The notes: generated by a model from the sequence alone, not told the origin. Counted from the first letter of the stretch, positions 44,839 to 54,744 are shown. The stretch is DNA of 64,000 nt from Rhizobium sp. CIAT894 (GCF_000172795.2 NZ_CP020947.1:313001-377000), one strand, 5' to 3'. Numbers and translations: made by a program.

Positions 44839-47832
44839 TCATCCTGAGGCTGGCGCCTCAAACAATGGCCCTGCTAGTCCGGACCTAATTTGTGCGATAG
44901 CTCGAGAAAACTTATCGTCAAAAAGCTCGGGTAATGGAGCAAATTGTACGTTCTGTGTTTTCTTTGAACGCCTAGATCTAAAGACCCGCTCGAAGTGCTC
45001 ACGGTTTCTATGGCCGTCAGCAAGGACGATATAAAGAAATGCCGCCCGAGAGATGGTCGTGCGCAACGAAGCGGGCATTCGACGCCCTGAAATATAAGAT
45101 ATGTAATGCGCGAATTCGTCCAATACGGGAAACTTTATATTCTCCGCAGATGCAGGGATAACCTCGTCAATATTACCCTGTTGCCAGCGATCATACATGA
45201 GGTCGGATAGCGCTGTTAACGCAAAACGTGCGTCAGCCTGGGAAAGCTCTAAATCATGAAAGCGCGGTCCGCCAATTTTAGACTGGAGTCGAACTGCTTC
45301 GTGTATGATCAAGTACCCCAGATGTGACACCTCAAAGGGGACCAGCTCAGAAGATGCCGAGAATAGTAGTGATACTCCATGTATAGAAAATAATTCTCTG
45401 AATTTGTCTCCATAAACGTAATAATAAGTGCGAGCCTCGGCAACGTTATCTACTGCTCGGTTAAACTGTTCAGCTTGCCAATCTTGCCTAATTTGTCGAA
45501 ATGTTTGCCAGACTAGGTCAGTATAAAAGACGTTACGCCTGTAAATTCTATGTCCTGAAAAGCGCATTCCCAATATATAAAAAAGATATGTGCGCTCGGC
45601 GCTCCCTGGTCCTGCCAGCAATGGCCCCGCGATATCTCGCATTACCTCTTGACTAATCATCCCGCGTTTTTGGGTAGCGGAAAGCACTTCGCTAACTATA
45701 GAGCCGACTGTGAGGCTAAAGTTCCCCCCGAGTTGAATACAGCGCCGGAATATGTGGTCAATCGCTTGACTAAGTCGTGTTTCTGGCACCAAGAGATAAT
45801 CGAGCGCCCGTCCAAAAAATGTGAGGAAATTTGCCTCCTCAGACGGAGCGAAATGCTCTTCGGTGCCGATTTTGAGCAGAGTTTCGATCGCTTGAGTGGA
45901 TTTTGGACCACTACGAAATGTAGCAATCTGCAGGGCAAGATGGCTAACCACATCCCATTGAGACTTGATGATCTTGTCTAATAAATTGCCGCGTATCAGC
46001 CCGGTTACGCTACCGGCTTCCTCTTCAATTCGCTTAGCAAAAAAATACTCTAAGAAAGTACGGTGAGTGAATTTGAAGACGCCTGGGCCAATTTCGCACA
46101 TCACCCAGGCCCTGCCGGTTATAAAATTCACCAAAACCTTTGCAGCGGCAAACGACCGTGCTTTATCTTGATACCAAATGTTGAAGTAAGCTTTGAGACG
46201 ATCTAACAGCCATTCTTCGTCAACACCATCTTCAGTGTCGGCGCTGCCAAATATTTGGCTCGCAAGATAGCCAAATAGGTCGAGCAGATCGAAATCGTTC
46301 GGGAATTCGAATTTGATATCTCGTCTCTGGTCCCATTTTTCGAACATGAGAACCGAGCATTCTTTGTATATCTCCGGTCGACTATTCGGAACTTCGCCCC
46401 TCGAATTGAATATGTATACCATTAAACCAAGAAGGAGAGGGTTTTCCCGCAAATCTCGTGCCGTAGCCTCTGTTTGCGCTAGGAAATCTACAGCCTTTTC
46501 TTTTGCAGCGTCTGCTTTTTCGCTAGATATCGCTTTTAAGAGTTGTTCCGTGAATTTTCTAACTTCATCAATATTGAAGCGGGCCAATGTAAAGAGTTGG
46601 TAATCGTCACCTACGGGAGCGTCGCCGTAACCAACTATTCGTGAGGTTACCAGTGCGGGGCAAGCGGCATAAGCTGACGTAAATTGCTCTATTTGCGATG
46701 CCATGGAGCGCCTTGCTCCAACATCCAAAACTTCGTCAAGTCCGTCAAAAAGCAAAACAGCTTGACCAAATATAAGTAATTGTTGAAGGAATTTCTTCGC
46801 AAGAAATTCATCATTATCACAATAAACTCGTATCTCGTCGATTAAATAATCGAAAATCTGGTACGAGGGATTTTGTTGCTGTCTTTTCTCAAATGTTCGT
46901 AGAATTATTCGAAGCGGCAACTTCATGTCGCGACTATCAAAGCCGCTATACTTCGGGTTTGCCGCGGCGAGAGTAATTTGTCGAGCTAGATCGAAGCACA
47001 CAAGCTGAGTAAGCGTCGATTTCCCACCACCCGGATCACCCAAGATGACCGCGCGATTGAAGGAACGTCGGAAATTTAAGTATGCGAAACTGGGTGTCTC
47101 ATTCGGGGGAGACTCTCTATGAGGTGTCGGTATTTGTCCCTTATCCGATAGTGGTTGCAGGCGCGCTGCGATAACGAGCTTTTTTACATTGACTTTACGC
47201 GTACCTTGAGTGGTTTCCACGTTAATCTGTCGGTTCGCTGCCTCTATTCCCCGAGCGATTTTTTCGCGCAGCTCTTCAAATCGCTCCGACGATATAGGCT
47301 CCTGGATTGACGCGGCGTTCCTCAAACATGAAGACAAAGCCGTAATCCTCGTAGCCAGATCCTCGTGTTGCGTCTTTAATGCCTCGAACAGTACCTTCTC
47401 TTCGATTGATTGGTCGATACGAATCTTAATTGACGCATCTAACGCTTTGAAGAGCGCTTCACATGCAAAGGGGAGGGGCTCGTGCGTTTTATAGAGAAGT
47501 TCAAATGCGGGAAATGCGTCGTCTGGAGTATGTCCGCAAAAGGCGAAATGCTTTAAGGCATCTGGAATTACGCTTCGCTCAACATCTTGTAGGAAGTTGG
47601 CAACGTTATCAGTAAACTCGCCATGGTCATTGCCCAAAACGCGTATGACGTCATTAACAGCGCGATTGGCCTCAAACTTGTCTGGTAGGTCTGCGGTTGA
47701 GGGATTTGACAGTGCGCGGTTTATTGCGCGCCTTCTCCCGGTTAATTCTGTAATGCCCTTGAATGGCCTTTTTAAGCCATCATATACAATCGAACTTAAT
47801 ACACCGACGATAATATCTGTTCCAACCGGCAT
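44839..47832 (-). CDS. NACHT-domain STAND NTPase, probable antiphage defence protein
   Basis: A 997-residue signal-transducing NTPase. Residues 1-250 are a helical region with a short hydrophobic start (IIVGVLSSIVYDG) that I cannot assign. A NACHT module follows: Walker A GDPGGGKST (266-274), Walker B LLFDGLDEV (361-369), an SR pair near 398 and the winged-helix signature FKFTHRTFLEYFFAKRI (588-602). The last ~390 residues form a helical sensor-like region without obvious repeats. Bacterial NACHT proteins are known phage sensors. The ATG at 47832 has AGGA upstream. AT-rich codon use, unlike its neighbours, indicates horizontal transfer. The effector is unknown. Confidence 0.85.
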   Translation of the reverse strand: MPVGTDIIVGVLSSIVYDGLKRPFKGITELTGRRRAINRALSNPSTADLPDKFEANRAVNDVIRVLGNDHGEFTDNVANFLQDVERSVIPDALKHFAFCGHTPDDAFPAFELLYKTHEPLPFACEALFKALDASIKIRIDQSIEEKVLFEALKTQHEDLATRITALSSCLRNAASIQEPISSERFEELREKIARGIEAANRQINVETTQGTRKVNVKKLVIAARLQPLSDKGQIPTPHRESPPNETPSFAYLNFRRSFNRAVILGDPGGGKSTLTQLVCFDLARQITLAAANPKYSGFDSRDMKLPLRIILRTFEKRQQQNPSYQIFDYLIDEIRVYCDNDEFLAKKFLQQLLIFGQAVLLFDGLDEVLDVGARRSMASQIEQFTSAYAACPALVTSRIVGYGDAPVGDDYQLFTLARFNIDEVRKFTEQLLKAISSEKADAAKEKAVDFLAQTEATARDLRENPLLLGLMVYIFNSRGEVPNSRPEIYKECSVLMFEKWDQRRDIKFEFPNDFDLLDLFGYLASQIFGSADTEDGVDEEWLLDRLKAYFNIWYQDKARSFAAAKVLVNFITGRAWVMCEIGPGVFKFTHRTFLEYFFAKRIEEEAGSVTGLIRGNLLDKIIKSQWDVVSHLALQIATFRSGPKSTQAIETLLKIGTEEHFAPSEEANFLTFFGRALDYLLVPETRLSQAIDHIFRRCIQLGGNFSLTVGSIVSEVLSATQKRGMISQEVMRDIAGPLLAGPGSAERTYLFYILGMRFSGHRIYRRNVFYTDLVWQTFRQIRQDWQAEQFNRAVDNVAEARTYYYVYGDKFRELFSIHGVSLLFSASSELVPFEVSHLGYLIIHEAVRLQSKIGGPRFHDLELSQADARFALTALSDLMYDRWQQGNIDEVIPASAENIKFPVLDEFAHYISYISGRRMPASLRTTISRAAFLYIVLADGHRNREHFERVFRSRRSKKTQNVQFAPLPELFDDKFSRAIAQIRSGLAGPLFEAPASG

Positions 47833-48378
47833 CAACGAATTCCTGCAGCATCGATAAGTCAGAGAAGTCGCTAGCCAGGGTTGTCGTCAAGAGGTCATGC
47901 CCTTCGTTTTTCACACAACTAACAGAATTTAAGACCTGAACCCTATTTAAACTAAGATAACCGTACAGGTTCTCGTTTTGATCCTCCTGGAACTCAATAG
48001 TTCGCGTTGCTCAACCTGCTGCGATCAATTCAAAACCGGAGAAAGGATCAGCCGTTTCGTCGCGAATTGTGAAAGTTGAATGGAATAGCGAATAATTTAA
48101 TCGCTGAAGCTCACTTAATAGCGGATGAAAGATGCCACCCTCGTCGATTTAATTCCAACAGCATTAAGATGTCGGGCGAGAGCCCAATAAGACATGTCTG
48201 CCCAACCCTCTGGAAGATATGGGCGCAGTTTGCTTGCTCGACGTGCAGCCTCCGTCCGATTTGCCGTGCAAGACATGCTCCGTGAACGCCTAATTTTACG
48301 CTTCTCCGCTTCGCTTCAGTTATCTTGACCTGCCACTGAACTTTCGTCCCACTTCAATTGGGGTGCAGGTGACGGCAC
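47833..48378. other. Gene-free AT-rich flank of the NACHT gene
   Basis: About 550 bases, AT-rich near the gene and becoming GC-rich towards cysK. It must hold the NACHT promoter. Short open frames are present (for example 48076-48285 plus), but none has a ribosome-binding site or protein-like composition. I see no attachment-site repeat or transposase. Confidence 0.5.
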
Positions 48379-48403
48379 AAAAGAAGGGACGCCGAAGCGC
48401 CCC
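48379..48403 (-). terminator. Rho-independent terminator of cysK
   Basis: On the minus strand, GGGGCGC-TTCG-GCGTCCC (one G-U pair, UUCG tetraloop) is followed by TTCTTTT. It lies about 50 bases after the cysK stop and marks the core side of the accessory spot. Confidence 0.8.
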
Positions 48404-48452
48404 AATATTTGCAGGATAAATTGCCGGAGAAAAGGCCAACCAAAGCCCTGTG

Positions 48453-49415
48453 TCAGCTCCCCAGCCCCTCAAACAGCGCCGTCGAAAGATACCGTTCCGC
48501 AAAGGACGGGATGATCACCACGATGTTCTTGCCGGCATTCTCCGGACGGCTGCCGACCTTGATAGCCGCCGTCAGCGCCGCGCCCGACGAGATCCCCACC
48601 GGTACGCCTTCCAGCCTCGCAACGAGGCGGGCCTGCTCGAAGGCCTCGTCATTCGTCACGGTGACCACTTCGTCATAGATGCCGGTATCGAGGATTTTGG
48701 GGGCGAAGCCGGCGCCGATGCCTTGGATTTTGTGGGGGCCGGGATTGCCGCCGGAGAGGATCGGCGAATCGGCGGGCTCGACGGCGATGATCTGGATCTC
48801 GGGCTTATGGCTCTTCAGCACCTGGCCGACGCCGGTGATCGTGCCGCCGGTGCCGATGCCGGAGACGAGGATATCGACTGTGCCGTCGGTGTCGTTCCAG
48901 ATTTCCTCGGCCGTCGTCTTGCGGTGGATTTCCGGATTGGCCGGGTTTTCGAACTGCTGCGGAATGATGGCGTCGGGCAGCGACGCCGCCAGTTCCTCGG
49001 CCTTGGCGATGGCGCCCTTCATGCCCTTCGGTCCCTCGGTCAGCACCAGTTCGGCGCCGAGCAGCGCCAGCATCTTGCGGCGCTCGACCGACATGGTTTC
49101 CGGCATGGTGAGGATAAGCCGGTAGCCCTTGGCGGCGGCGGCAAAGGCGAGCGCGATGCCGGTGTTGCCCGAAGTCGGCTCGATCAGCACCGTCTTGCCT
49201 GATGTGATCTTGCCCTCGGCTTCGAGGCTTTCGATCATCGCCACGCCGATACGGTCCTTGACCGAGGCGATCGGGTTGAAGAATTCGAGCTTGCCGATAA
49301 GGTTTGCCACCACGCCTTTTTCCCGCGCCAGCTTGTCGAAGCGCACGAGCGGCGTGTTGCCGATGGTTTCTGTGATCGAGGAATAGATGCGGCCGCGGCC
49401 GGGCTTGTGCGACAT
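48453..49415 (-). CDS. cysK: Cysteine synthase A (O-acetylserine sulfhydrylase)
   Basis: A 320-residue PLP enzyme making cysteine from O-acetylserine and sulfide. The PLP lysine is in [11 protein letters not shown], the substrate loop is [12 protein letters not shown] and the phosphate-binding [12 protein letters not shown] follows. The ATG at 49415 is preferred over 49496 because GGGAG lies just before it. It ends at its own terminator at the edge of the accessory region. Confidence 0.93.
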   Translation of the reverse strand: MSHKPGRGRIYSSITETIGNTPLVRFDKLAREKGVVANLIGKLEFFNPIASVKDRIGVAMIESLEAEGKITSGKTVLIEPTSGNTGIALAFAAAAKGYRLILTMPETMSVERRKMLALLGAELVLTEGPKGMKGAIAKAEELAASLPDAIIPQQFENPANPEIHRKTTAEEIWNDTDGTVDILVSGIGTGGTITGVGQVLKSHKPEIQIIAVEPADSPILSGGNPGPHKIQGIGAGFAPKILDTGIYDEVVTVTNDEAFEQARLVARLEGVPVGISSGAALTAAIKVGSRPENAGKNIVVIIPSFAERYLSTALFEGLGS

Positions 49416-49558
49416 GGGTGCTCTCCCTTTGAAATCCTGCTCCTGAAATCGAGGGGAGAATAGGATCAAAGGCTTGAAGAGGCCAGCCCGCCTCATCCCG
49501 GGGGAGCGGGCCGCGGAGAAAAAAACCTTTGGAAACCGGCTCTTGCCGAATATTTATT

Positions 49559-50176
49559 TCAGGCGGCCCGCGTGGCGATGAAGGCCGCGGTGCCGGCGAG
49601 GATGCCGGAAGCAACCCGGTTCAGCACCTGCAGGGCGCGCGGCTTTTTCAGCATCGTGCGGGCCCGCGAGGCAAGCAGCATATAGGGCACGAGCACGACG
49701 ATCAGCACGACGAAGGTGACGGCAAGCAGCAGCGCGTAGTCGCGCAGCCCGATATTGCCGATATCGAGCAGCGTCGGCGCCAGCGCGACATAGAAGAGCA
49801 TCGTCTTCGGATTGCCGAGCGTCACCAGCAGGCCGGAGAGGAAGGACAGGCCGATATTGCTGGATTTCTTCGCCGCGATATCCTGCGGCAGCAATCCCGC
49901 CGTCCAGAGTTTCCAGGCGATATAGCCGAGGTAGAGCGCGCCGGCGATCTTGATGGCGAAGAACACCTCGGTAAAGGTCTGCGCCACGAAGGCAAGGCCG
50001 AGAATGACCGCGGTGAGATAGGTCATATCGCCGAGTACCAGGCCGAGACCCATGAAGAAGGTCTCGCGGAAATTCGAGCCGAGCGCGCGGGCGACGATCG
50101 CGGTAATCCCGGGTCCGGGAATGGCGGCTGCGATGAACAGCGCTCCGGCATAGGCGATCAGGGCGGTCAGGCTCAT
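49559..50176 (-). CDS. LysE/RhtB-family amino-acid exporter
   Basis: A 205-residue membrane protein with six hydrophobic segments. The motif AAIPGPGITAIVARALG near the N-terminus and the GNPKTMLFYVALAPT block are the LysE/RhtB signatures. It exports an amino acid or derivative across the inner membrane; the substrate is unknown. It stands alone between cysK and dps. Confidence 0.9.
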   Translation of the reverse strand: MSLTALIAYAGALFIAAAIPGPGITAIVARALGSNFRETFFMGLGLVLGDMTYLTAVILGLAFVAQTFTEVFFAIKIAGALYLGYIAWKLWTAGLLPQDIAAKKSSNIGLSFLSGLLVTLGNPKTMLFYVALAPTLLDIGNIGLRDYALLLAVTFVVLIVVLVPYMLLASRARTMLKKPRALQVLNRVASGILAGTAAFIATRAA

Positions 50177-50343
50177 CTGTCATATCCACTGGATTGGCTG
50201 ATCTCTCTATAGGCACGTGTTGCAGTCTCATCAATGCATCGGCGCTGATCTGTCCATCAGCGTAAGGAATAGGTCGGCTGAACCATCATCCACTTGGAAA
50301 GCGATCCGGCCTTGCTAGTTTTCTCTCTGCACGCGCGCCTTCG

Positions 50344-50379
50344 GCGTCCTTTGCGCCTCCTGGAGACGCGTAGCGCTGT
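50344..50379. repeat. Partial copy of the 22160-22262 repeat
   Basis: GCGTCCTTTGCGC, a degenerate hairpin (CCTCCTGGAGACGCG), and a closing AGCGCTGT mirror the corresponding part of the element at 22222-22260. It sits just upstream of dps. Confidence 0.55.
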
Positions 50380-50408
50380 CGAGATCTTCATTGCCAAGGA
50401 GAGAATGG

Positions 50409-50927
50409 ATGTCCCCTAGCTCAGCCGAAACCCGCAGGCTTTCGCCCCTCAAGACGCCGTCCAGCCTGTCGACCAACGCCGTCACCGATATTTCGGCGGC
50501 GCTGACCGCGCTGCTTGCCGATGTCTTTACCCTTTATGTGAAGACGAAGAACTTCCACTGGCACATGTCCGGCCCGCATTTTCGCGACTATCATCTGCTG
50601 CTCGACGAACAGGCGGAGCAGATTTTCGCCATGACCGACGACGTTGCCGAGCGCGCCCGCAAGATCGGCGGCGTGACCTTGCGCTCGATCGGCCAGATCG
50701 CCCGCCAGCAGCGCATTGCCGACAATGATGCCGATTTCGTCACGCCCGACGACATGCTGTCGGAACTGCGCGAGGACAACGCCCAGCTGGTTTTGCTGCT
50801 GCGCGAGGTGCACGACCTCTGCGACGAACACAATGATGTCGCGACCGCCAGCCTGATCGAGAACTGGATCGACGAAGCCGAGCGCCGCACCTGGTTCCTG
50901 TTCGAAACGACGCGCCGGCAGAAATAG
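50409..50927 (+). CDS. dps: Dps-family ferritin-like DNA-protection protein
   Basis: A 172-residue protein. The ferroxidase-site helix pair is visible as NFHWHMSGPHFRDYHLLLDEQAEQI, with the conserved HWH and the later D/E residues. Dps forms a 12-mer that stores iron and shields DNA under starvation or peroxide stress. The ATG at 50409 has AAGGAGAG eight bases upstream; an in-frame TTG at 50391 is less likely. Confidence 0.93.
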   Translation: MSPSSAETRRLSPLKTPSSLSTNAVTDISAALTALLADVFTLYVKTKNFHWHMSGPHFRDYHLLLDEQAEQIFAMTDDVAERARKIGGVTLRSIGQIARQQRIADNDADFVTPDDMLSELREDNAQLVLLLREVHDLCDEHNDVATASLIENWIDEAERRTWFLFETTRRQK

Positions 50928-50964
50928 GACGGCAAGCCGGGCGTGCCGCGTGCGGCATGCCCCC

Positions 50965-51867
50965 TCAGCTCTCCAGCGCCCTCGGGCGCAGCCACCGCGG
51001 CGTCCAGCCGAGGTTCATGCCGGCGGCGGCGAGCAGGATGATCGCCGCACCTGATATCTGCATCGGCTGCAGCGCGTGGCCGAAGGCCAGCCGGTCGACC
51101 AGGATCGCCGCGATCGGATAGAGGAAGGAGAGGGCGCCCGTGAGATGCGTCGGCAGCCTTTGGATCGCCCCGTACAGCAGCACATACATCAGCCCCGTAT
51201 GAACGACGCCGACGCTGACGAGGATCGCCCATGTCCCCGCATCCTGAGGCGGATGGGAAAAATCGGTCATCGGCGCCAGCATCAGCATGCCGGTCGCGAC
51301 TTGAATGAGGGCGATCAGGTGCGGCGGTGTGCCCTTCAGCCATTTCGCGGCAAGGGCTGCGAGCGCGTAGAAGAAGGCCGCACCCAGCGCCATCAGGATG
51401 CCGAGGCCGTAACCGTCGGATGTAACGCCGCTTCCACCGGGTTTCGCCTGGACGATCGCCATCATGCCGGCGAAGGCGAGCGCCAGCCAGAACAGCTTGG
51501 TGGCGGTGATCTTCTCGCCGAGAAACAGCGCGCCGAGCACCAGCAGCATGAAGGGCTGGGTGTTATAAACCGTCGTGGCGATCGAGATCGTCGCGTGCGA
51601 ATAGGAGGCAAACAGCAGCAGCCAGTTCAACACGATGGCGACGCCGCCGAAGATCGCGATGCCGAAGGCGCGCAGCGTGATGATGCCGGGCCGCAGCAGC
51701 CCGAGGGCGCCGCAGATAACAAGCAAAGTCAGCGCGCCGAACAGGCAGCGCCAGAAGACGACGCCGCTGACCGGCAGGCCCGACATGACCACGAACCAGC
51801 CGATCGTCCCCGAGATCAGCATCGCTGCCGTCATTTCCGCCGTACCTCTTTTGATATCACCACCCAT
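50965..51867 (-). CDS. EamA/DMT-family transporter
   Basis: A 300-residue membrane protein with ten hydrophobic segments in two EamA repeats: the first from TAAMLISGTIGWFVVMSGL, the second from LGILMALGAAFFYALAALAA. DMT members export metabolites such as amino acids. The start has GGAGG seven bases upstream. It is divergent from an Lrp/AsnC regulator 112 bases away, a frequent pairing in which the regulator controls export. Confidence 0.9.
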   Translation of the reverse strand: MGGDIKRGTAEMTAAMLISGTIGWFVVMSGLPVSGVVFWRCLFGALTLLVICGALGLLRPGIITLRAFGIAIFGGVAIVLNWLLLFASYSHATISIATTVYNTQPFMLLVLGALFLGEKITATKLFWLALAFAGMMAIVQAKPGGSGVTSDGYGLGILMALGAAFFYALAALAAKWLKGTPPHLIALIQVATGMLMLAPMTDFSHPPQDAGTWAILVSVGVVHTGLMYVLLYGAIQRLPTHLTGALSFLYPIAAILVDRLAFGHALQPMQISGAAIILLAAAGMNLGWTPRWLRPRALES

Positions 51868-51979
51868 GACAGCCTCCTTTATGATGACGGTAAGGATATT
51901 GCGGCGGAAGACGAATTTATATAATAATAGAATGGATTATGATCAAAATTGCCTAATAATATGAGGGAAATCTGGCGTC

Positions 51980-52444
51980 GTGGCTAATGAAGTGCAATCG
52001 CTCGATGAAATCGACCAGGCCATTCTGGAGGCGCTGGCCGGCAATGCGCGGATTTCGCTGAAGGAACTGGCGCAGCAGGTCGGCCTCTCCTCGCCGAGTG
52101 CCGCCGAGCGCCTGCGCCGGCTGGAGGAGCGTGGCGTCGTCAAGGCCTTCACGATCGATCTCGATCCCGCCGCCGTCGGTTATCCCCTGCAGGCGATCGT
52201 GCGCGTGCGGCCGCTGCCGGGCCAGCTGCACATGGTCGAGCGCATCATCCAGGACATTCCCGAAATCGTCGAATGCGACAAGGTGACCGGCGAGGATTGC
52301 TTCATCGCCCGCCTGGTGGTGCGCTCGATGGCGGAGCTCGACGGCCTCCTGGACAAGGTCGCCGAACGGGCGGAGACCAACACCGCGATGATCAAGGCCT
52401 CGCCCGTCAAGCGCCGCCTGCCGCCGCTGTCCCGCCGCAAATAG
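51980..52444 (+). CDS. Lrp/AsnC-family transcriptional regulator
   Basis: A 154-residue protein. The N-terminal HTH (LDEIDQAILEALAGNARISLKELAQQVGLSSPSAAERLRRLEERG) is followed by the RAM ligand-binding domain. The likely start is the GTG at 51980; GAGGG lies upstream. The gap to the divergent EamA gene is AT-rich, with repeated TAATAAT stretches that suit Lrp binding. It likely senses an amino acid that the transporter exports. Confidence 0.9.
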   Translation: MANEVQSLDEIDQAILEALAGNARISLKELAQQVGLSSPSAAERLRRLEERGVVKAFTIDLDPAAVGYPLQAIVRVRPLPGQLHMVERIIQDIPEIVECDKVTGEDCFIARLVVRSMAELDGLLDKVAERAETNTAMIKASPVKRRLPPLSRRK

Positions 52445-52466
52445 ACGGACGGCGAAACGGCCTTCT

Positions 52467-52494
52467 GCTTCGCACTTTTCCTGGAATTGCTTTA
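52467..52494. repeat. Short copy of the 36127 repeat, inverted
   Basis: GCTTCGCACTTTTCCTGG and GAATTGCTTTA together match, inverted, the first 28 bases of the element at 36127 apart from two or so differences. It lies between the Lrp-type gene and dut. Confidence 0.6.
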
Positions 52495-52564
52495 GAAATC
52501 TGCCATCGGCGACAGCATCGCCGGAAAATCCGGGTCAGGCCCGCGCTGTCGGGACGCTGTGCCA

Positions 52565-53035
52565 TCAAACGCCGGTGGAACCGAAGCCGCCTGCGCCGCG
52601 CGCCGTTTCGCTGGCCTCGGTGATCTCCGTCACCCGCGCCTGGGTCACTGGCGCGATCACCATCTGGGCGATGCGCATGCCGCGCTCGACGATGAAGGCC
52701 TCCTCGCCGAGATTGGCGAGCAGCACCTTCACCTCGCCGCGATAGTCGCTGTCGACGGTGCCTGGCGAATTCAGGCAGGTGATGCCGTGTTTGAAGGCAA
52801 GGCCAGAGCGCGGCCGCACCTGTCCTTCGAAGCCTTCGGGGATTTCGAAGATGAAGCCGGTCGGCACCAGCGCCCGTTTGCCGGGCAGCAGCGTCAGCGG
52901 CGCTGCCGCGTCGACGGCGGCGCGCAGGTCCATGCCGGCCGCGCCCTTGCTTTCATAGGCGGGTAGGTCGAGGCCTTCGCCGTTGGCCAGGCGGATGAGG
53001 TTCAGTGTCGGTCTTACATCGTGATGAATGGTCAT
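52565..53035 (-). CDS. dut: dUTP diphosphatase
   Basis: A 156-residue trimeric dUTPase that hydrolyses dUTP to dUMP, keeping uracil out of DNA. All five family motifs are visible in order: [44 protein letters not shown] and the C-terminal [10 protein letters not shown]. It is divergent from prfC. Confidence 0.96.
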   Translation of the reverse strand: MTIHHDVRPTLNLIRLANGEGLDLPAYESKGAAGMDLRAAVDAAAPLTLLPGKRALVPTGFIFEIPEGFEGQVRPRSGLAFKHGITCLNSPGTVDSDYRGEVKVLLANLGEEAFIVERGMRIAQMVIAPVTQARVTEITEASETARGAGGFGSTGV

Positions 53036-53120
53036 GGCCCATTACTTTGCGCGTGCGCCGGCAAGGTCAATTGCATTGCCGGGGTTTAGTCGCTAGTTAA
53101 GCGGCAATTCCACAGGATTC

Positions 53121-54710
53121 ATGATCATGGCCGAAAGCCTCGCCGAGGCGGTCTCCCGCCGCCGCACATTCGCTATTATCGCCCACCCGGACGCGGGCAA
53201 GACGACGCTTACCGAGAAGCTGCTGCTGTTCGGCGGCGCCATTCAGCTCGCCGGCGAAGTCAAGGCGAAGAAGGATCGCATGCAGACGCGCTCCGACTGG
53301 ATGAAGATCGAGCGCGAGCGCGGCATCTCGGTCGTCACCTCGGTGATGACCTTCGAATATAACGACAATGTCTTCAATATCCTCGACACGCCGGGTCACG
53401 AGGATTTCGCCGACGACACCTATCGCACGCTGACAGCCGTCGACGCCGCCGTCATGGTTATCGATGCCGCCAAGGGTATCGAGCCGCGCACGCTGAAGCT
53501 CTTTGAAGTCTGCCGCATGCGCGATATCCCGATCATCACCTTCATCAACAAGATGGATAGGGAAAGCCGCGATCCCTTCGAGATCCTCGACGAGGTGGAA
53601 GAGAAGCTGGCGCTGGATACGGCGCCGATCACCTGGCCGATCGGCCGCTCGAAGACCTTCTGCGGTTCCTACAATATTGCCGCCAACACGGTGCGCGGAT
53701 CGGATACCGAAGTCGAGGGAACGCCGGTCAACGGCCCGCAGAGCGTTGCCGGCAGGCTGCCGGAAAACGAGCGCCAGGCCTTCGTCGACGAGACCGAGCT
53801 GGCGATCGAGGCCTGCCGTCCCTTCGACCGCCAGGCCTTCCTGGAAGGCCATATGACGCCGGTCTTTTTCGGCTCGGCGCTGCGCAATTTCGGCGTGCGC
53901 GATCTCATCAACGCGCTCGGCGAGTTCGCGCCGCCGCCGCGCGACCAGGTCGCCGACACCAGGACCGTGCATGCGACCGACGACAAGATGACGGCCTTCG
54001 TCTTCAAGATCCAGGCCAACATGGACCCCAACCACCGCGACCGCATCGCCTTTGCCCGCATCTGCTCGGGCAAGCTCGAGCGCGGCATGAAGGCAAGGCT
54101 TGCCCGCACCGGCAAGCAGCTTGGCCTGACGGCGCCGCAATTCTTCTTCGCCTCGCAGCGCCAGCTCGCCGACACCGCCTATGCCGGTGATGTCGTCGGC
54201 ATTCCCAATCACGGGACGCTGCGCATCGGCGATACGCTGACCGAAGGGGAAGCCCTGGTTTTCCAGGGTGTGCCGAACTTCTCGCCGGAGATCCTGCGCC
54301 GCGTGCGCCTGGAAGACGCGATGAAGGCGAAGAAACTCAAGGAAGCCCTGCAGCAGATGGCCGAAGAAGGCGTCGTCCAGCTGTTTTCGCCGGAAGACGG
54401 CTCGCCGGCGATCGTCGGCGTCGTCGGCGCCCTGCAGCTCGATGTCCTGAAGGAACGGCTGATGGCCGAATACGGCCTGCCGGTCTCCTTCGAAATGTCG
54501 CGTTTCTCCGTCTGCCGCTGGATCTCGGCCGATCAGCCGGCCGATCTCGACAAATTCCTCACCGTCAAACGCGGCGATATCGCCCGCGATCTCGACGGCG
54601 ATCCGGTCTTCCTCGCCCAGGACGGTTTCTCGCTGCGCTACGAGTCCGAACGCCACCCGGCGATCAAGATGGTCGCCATCAAGGAATATCACGCCGCCAA
54701 GGCGGCGTGA
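53121..54710 (+). CDS. prfC: Peptide chain release factor 3
   Basis: A 529-residue GTPase that recycles RF1/RF2 from the ribosome. G motifs are AHPDAGKTTLTEK (G1), DTPGHEDFADDTYR (G3) and TFINKMDRESRDPFEI (G4). The EF-G-like domains II and III follow. ATGs at 53121 and 53127 are both possible. It is followed by a 13-bp inverted repeat. Confidence 0.96.
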   Translation: MIMAESLAEAVSRRRTFAIIAHPDAGKTTLTEKLLLFGGAIQLAGEVKAKKDRMQTRSDWMKIERERGISVVTSVMTFEYNDNVFNILDTPGHEDFADDTYRTLTAVDAAVMVIDAAKGIEPRTLKLFEVCRMRDIPIITFINKMDRESRDPFEILDEVEEKLALDTAPITWPIGRSKTFCGSYNIAANTVRGSDTEVEGTPVNGPQSVAGRLPENERQAFVDETELAIEACRPFDRQAFLEGHMTPVFFGSALRNFGVRDLINALGEFAPPPRDQVADTRTVHATDDKMTAFVFKIQANMDPNHRDRIAFARICSGKLERGMKARLARTGKQLGLTAPQFFFASQRQLADTAYAGDVVGIPNHGTLRIGDTLTEGEALVFQGVPNFSPEILRRVRLEDAMKAKKLKEALQQMAEEGVVQLFSPEDGSPAIVGVVGALQLDVLKERLMAEYGLPVSFEMSRFSVCRWISADQPADLDKFLTVKRGDIARDLDGDPVFLAQDGFSLRYESERHPAIKMVAIKEYHAAKAA

Positions 54711-54744
54711 TCCCGGGGCAATGGTTGGCGCCCCCTCTCTCCAG

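Noticed and set aside
48076..48285. 69-codon plus-strand ORF in the NACHT flank
   Set aside because: No ribosome-binding site and no recognisable protein features.
44795..48362. Possible IS ends (GTCCGGTGAAATGGGG and GTCCCACTTCAATTGGGG)
   Set aside because: Only loosely similar, with no transposase or target duplication between or beside them.
48320..48502. 60-codon minus-strand ORF next to cysK
   Set aside because: It runs through the cysK terminator and overlaps the cysK 3' end in another frame; composition is not protein-like.
53097..54692. 531-codon ORF antisense to prfC
   Set aside because: Shadow of prfC, whose G motifs and full length are intact.
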